A DNA stretch of 64,000 bases from Marinobacter changyiensis (GTDB lineage: Bacteria; Pseudomonadota; Gammaproteobacteria; Pseudomonadales; Oleiphilaceae). A model generated the notes under the pieces. It saw nothing but the letters and a program-made list of their open reading frames with translations. It had not been told where the DNA came from and did no database searches. Position 1 is the stretch's first letter, and every line of letters starts with the position of its first letter. Positions 62,459 to 64,000 of this stretch are shown here, in pieces. The stretch spans positions 248,001 to 312,000 of the forward strand of contig NZ_VZZZ01000006.1 in the NCBI RefSeq assembly GCF_009193265.1, read 5' to 3'. A program made the translations under genes and the position numbers.

Positions 62459-64000
62459 CTAACTGCTAAAAGAGGCATCCCTCAAGGGGCGGGAGAGCCT
62501 TGCGCTATTGGCGACGACACTCAGGCTGCTCGCCAGCATTGCCAGGGCAGCGGCGGTGGGAGGAATCGTGCCGGTGGCGGCGAAGGTCAGTATGGCGACG
62601 TTATAGACGATCGAGAAGGCCAGATTCTGCCGGACTATACCCAGAGTCCGACGCGACAGGCGCCAGGCACAGATGACACCCGAGACCCCCCCGCTGGCGA
62701 TGACCACGCCTGCCGTGGCGACCGCGGGGGCCGAGGCGCCCTGTACCGCGACGCCACAATCCGCCGCCAGCGCGAGCGCATCGTTGACGCCATCGCCGAC
62801 AAAAACCACCGGCTTCCCGGCCTTGCCAAGGTGCACGACCTTGTCTTCCGGAAGGCATCCCGCGTGTACTCGCTCCGGATCCAGGCCGACCGCAGAGGCA
62901 AAAGCGGTCGCCGCGTCCAACTGATCGCCCGTTGCCAGAGCCAGTGTCAGGCCGGCATCCCGGAGGGTTTCAATGGCGCGGCGGGCTTCGGGGCGAAGCG
63001 TGTCGCGCAACAGGATTGGTCCCAGCCAACTGCCATTGTGGGCCAGGTCCACCCGGGTGGTGCCCAGCAAAGACGCTCTGCTCTCTGCGGGAATCCCCAC
63101 ACCCTGCTCCCGTAACCAGTTCGGTGCACCGATCATGATCGTGTGCGCCCCGTTGGCGTCCTGCCAGACCGAGCCGCGGGCGTGACGATGGGTATGGCCT
63201 GCTTCCTCATGCTGGGTATTGGCAGCTACCGCAGCGTTTTCGTCTTCGGCCGCGTGGCTGATGGCATCGGCAATGGGATGGGCTATGCCCGTTTCTGCCT
63301 GCGCCGCCAGCTGCAAGATGCGCTGGCGGGAGGCGCGATCACTGACAATGTCCACCACCTGCAACTCACCAGACGTCAGGGTCCCGGTCTTGTCAAACAG
63401 GAACTCCCGGGCGCCAGCCAATGCTTCCAGGGAGGCAGGGTCGCGAAACATGATGCCCTGCCGCGCCGCCGTTCCGGTGGCTGTTGCGTAGGCAAGCGGC
63501 AGGGCCAGCCCCACGGCACATGGGCAGGCAGCTACCAGCACAGAGAGCGCGCGCAAGGCGGCGTCCGAGACATCGCCGGTGGTGCCATAGCCATAGGCAA
63601 ACGCTGCGATTGCGAGCAGCAGTGCCGTGGGCAACACCCACCGGGCAAAGCGCTCGGCTTGCAGCGCCACGGTACTCTTGGCGCCGGACAGTTCGAGCAT
63701 GCGAACACCGATCCGGTCGATGAGCCGGCCGCCATAGGCGACATTGACCCGGACAGTGAGCTGACAGGACAGGTTTATACTCCCGGCTTCCACGGTGGCG
63801 CCAGGCACGATCGGCAAGGGCCGGGACTGTCCCGTCACCAGGGCGCGATCGATTTCGCTCTCGCCGTCGAGGACAACGCCATCCACGGCAATACGCTCGC
63901 CGGCACGGATCAGCACCCGGTCGCCCGGATTAAGATCAGCGGCCCGAACCTCTTCGCTGCTGCCGTCCGCCTGCAGGCGCCGCGCCGTTTCCGGTACCGC
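62459..64000 (-). CDS. Copper-type heavy-metal P-type ATPase, partial (5' end beyond the window)
   Basis: 513 residues are visible, with the start beyond base 64000. P1B-type ATPase: metal-binding CPC in VAACPCAVGLALP, phosphorylation motif DKTGT, GDGVNDALAL hinge. The actuator motif normally TGES reads TGQS (LVTGQSRPLP). A His-rich insert (AGHTHRHARG) lies in the nucleotide domain. The style resembles CcoI/FixI copper exporters, but no ccoS or cytochrome oxidase gene follows, so the assignment stays general. Confidence 0.88.
   Translation of the reverse strand, partial: AVPETARRLQADGSSEEVRAADLNPGDRVLIRAGERIAVDGVVLDGESEIDRALVTGQSRPLPIVPGATVEAGSINLSCQLTVRVNVAYGGRLIDRIGVRMLELSGAKSTVALQAERFARWVLPTALLLAIAAFAYGYGTTGDVSDAALRALSVLVAACPCAVGLALPLAYATATGTAARQGIMFRDPASLEALAGAREFLFDKTGTLTSGELQVVDIVSDRASRQRILQLAAQAETGIAHPIADAISHAAEDENAAVAANTQHEEAGHTHRHARGSVWQDANGAHTIMIGAPNWLREQGVGIPAESRASLLGTTRVDLAHNGSWLGPILLRDTLRPEARRAIETLRDAGLTLALATGDQLDAATAFASAVGLDPERVHAGCLPEDKVVHLGKAGKPVVFVGDGVNDALALAADCGVAVQGASAPAVATAGVVIASGGVSGVICAWRLSRRTLGIVRQNLAFSIVYNVAILTFAATGTIPPTAAALAMLASSLSVVANSARLSRPLRDASFSS

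Overview
The window reads as a stretch of chromosome from an aerobic, probably marine gammaproteobacterium, most like Marinobacter or a close relative. This is inferred from gene content and protein style: an osmoregulated periplasmic glucan locus, TRAP transport, NemR/NemA, DASH cryptochrome, an arc operon, RND efflux and an OsmC-YcaO fusion. No rRNA, tRNA, CRISPR array, insertion sequence or prophage was seen. Genes are dense on both strands and most belong to recognisable families.

Layout. 0-1.0 kb: ECF sigma factor with an overlapping zinc-finger anti-sigma and a sigmaE-like promoter. 1.1-4.2 kb: an EthD-like gene, then a minus-strand group of DUF3179 protein, a cysteine-repeat cytochrome c and an uncharacterised protein. 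4.25-5.1 kb: gene wreckage, including a chimera of DsrE start, partial GGDEF and partial EAL. 5.1-7.1 kb: ArsR-rhodanese regulator, sterol-desaturase-like protein and DUF3147 protein. 7.3-10.7 kb: ADP-ribosylglycohydrolase and a polar amino-acid ABC transporter. 10.7-12.7 kb: SDR, a probable YeeE/YedE remnant, and a TVP38/TMEM64 protein. 12.8-16.6 kb: an electrophile and aldehyde detoxification block (frmA, nemR, nemA, SDR) with two matching TetR-type operators. 16.7-20.6 kb: DASH cryptochrome, TauE exporter, a REP element, orphan ParA and a META lipoprotein. 21-27 kb: amtB with a sigma54/NtrC-type control region, then the arginine deiminase operon (YfcC-type carrier, arcA, arcB, arcC) behind an ANR-like box. 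27.3-30.4 kb: TRAP transporter for an organic acid.

30.4-39.7 kb: an EEP-family nuclease/phosphatase, a 58-residue DUF1328 protein and rluF, then the periplasmic glucan genes opgG, an 84-residue ORF, opgH and opgD, preceded by a TpsB-like barrel without POTRA domains. 39.9-48.8 kb: YkgJ protein, diguanylate cyclase, MscS channel, a membrane-fused PQQ sugar dehydrogenase and an RND efflux pair. 49-53.7 kb: DUF2254 protein, a possible translational RNA switch before two small ORFs, a YrhK-like protein, and modABC with an unusual start. 53.7-64 kb: MgtE, cation/proton antiporter, OsmC-YcaO, TenA, a three-gene M23 / DUF6544 / App1 group, and a copper-type P-ATPase that runs off the end.

The points most worth a second look are the CNPC-repeat cytochrome locus, the mutually exclusive hairpins at 50693-50779 that would hide or expose a ribosome-binding site, and the chimeric signalling gene at 4346-5077. 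Product names rest on motif and family recognition by eye; no database search was run.
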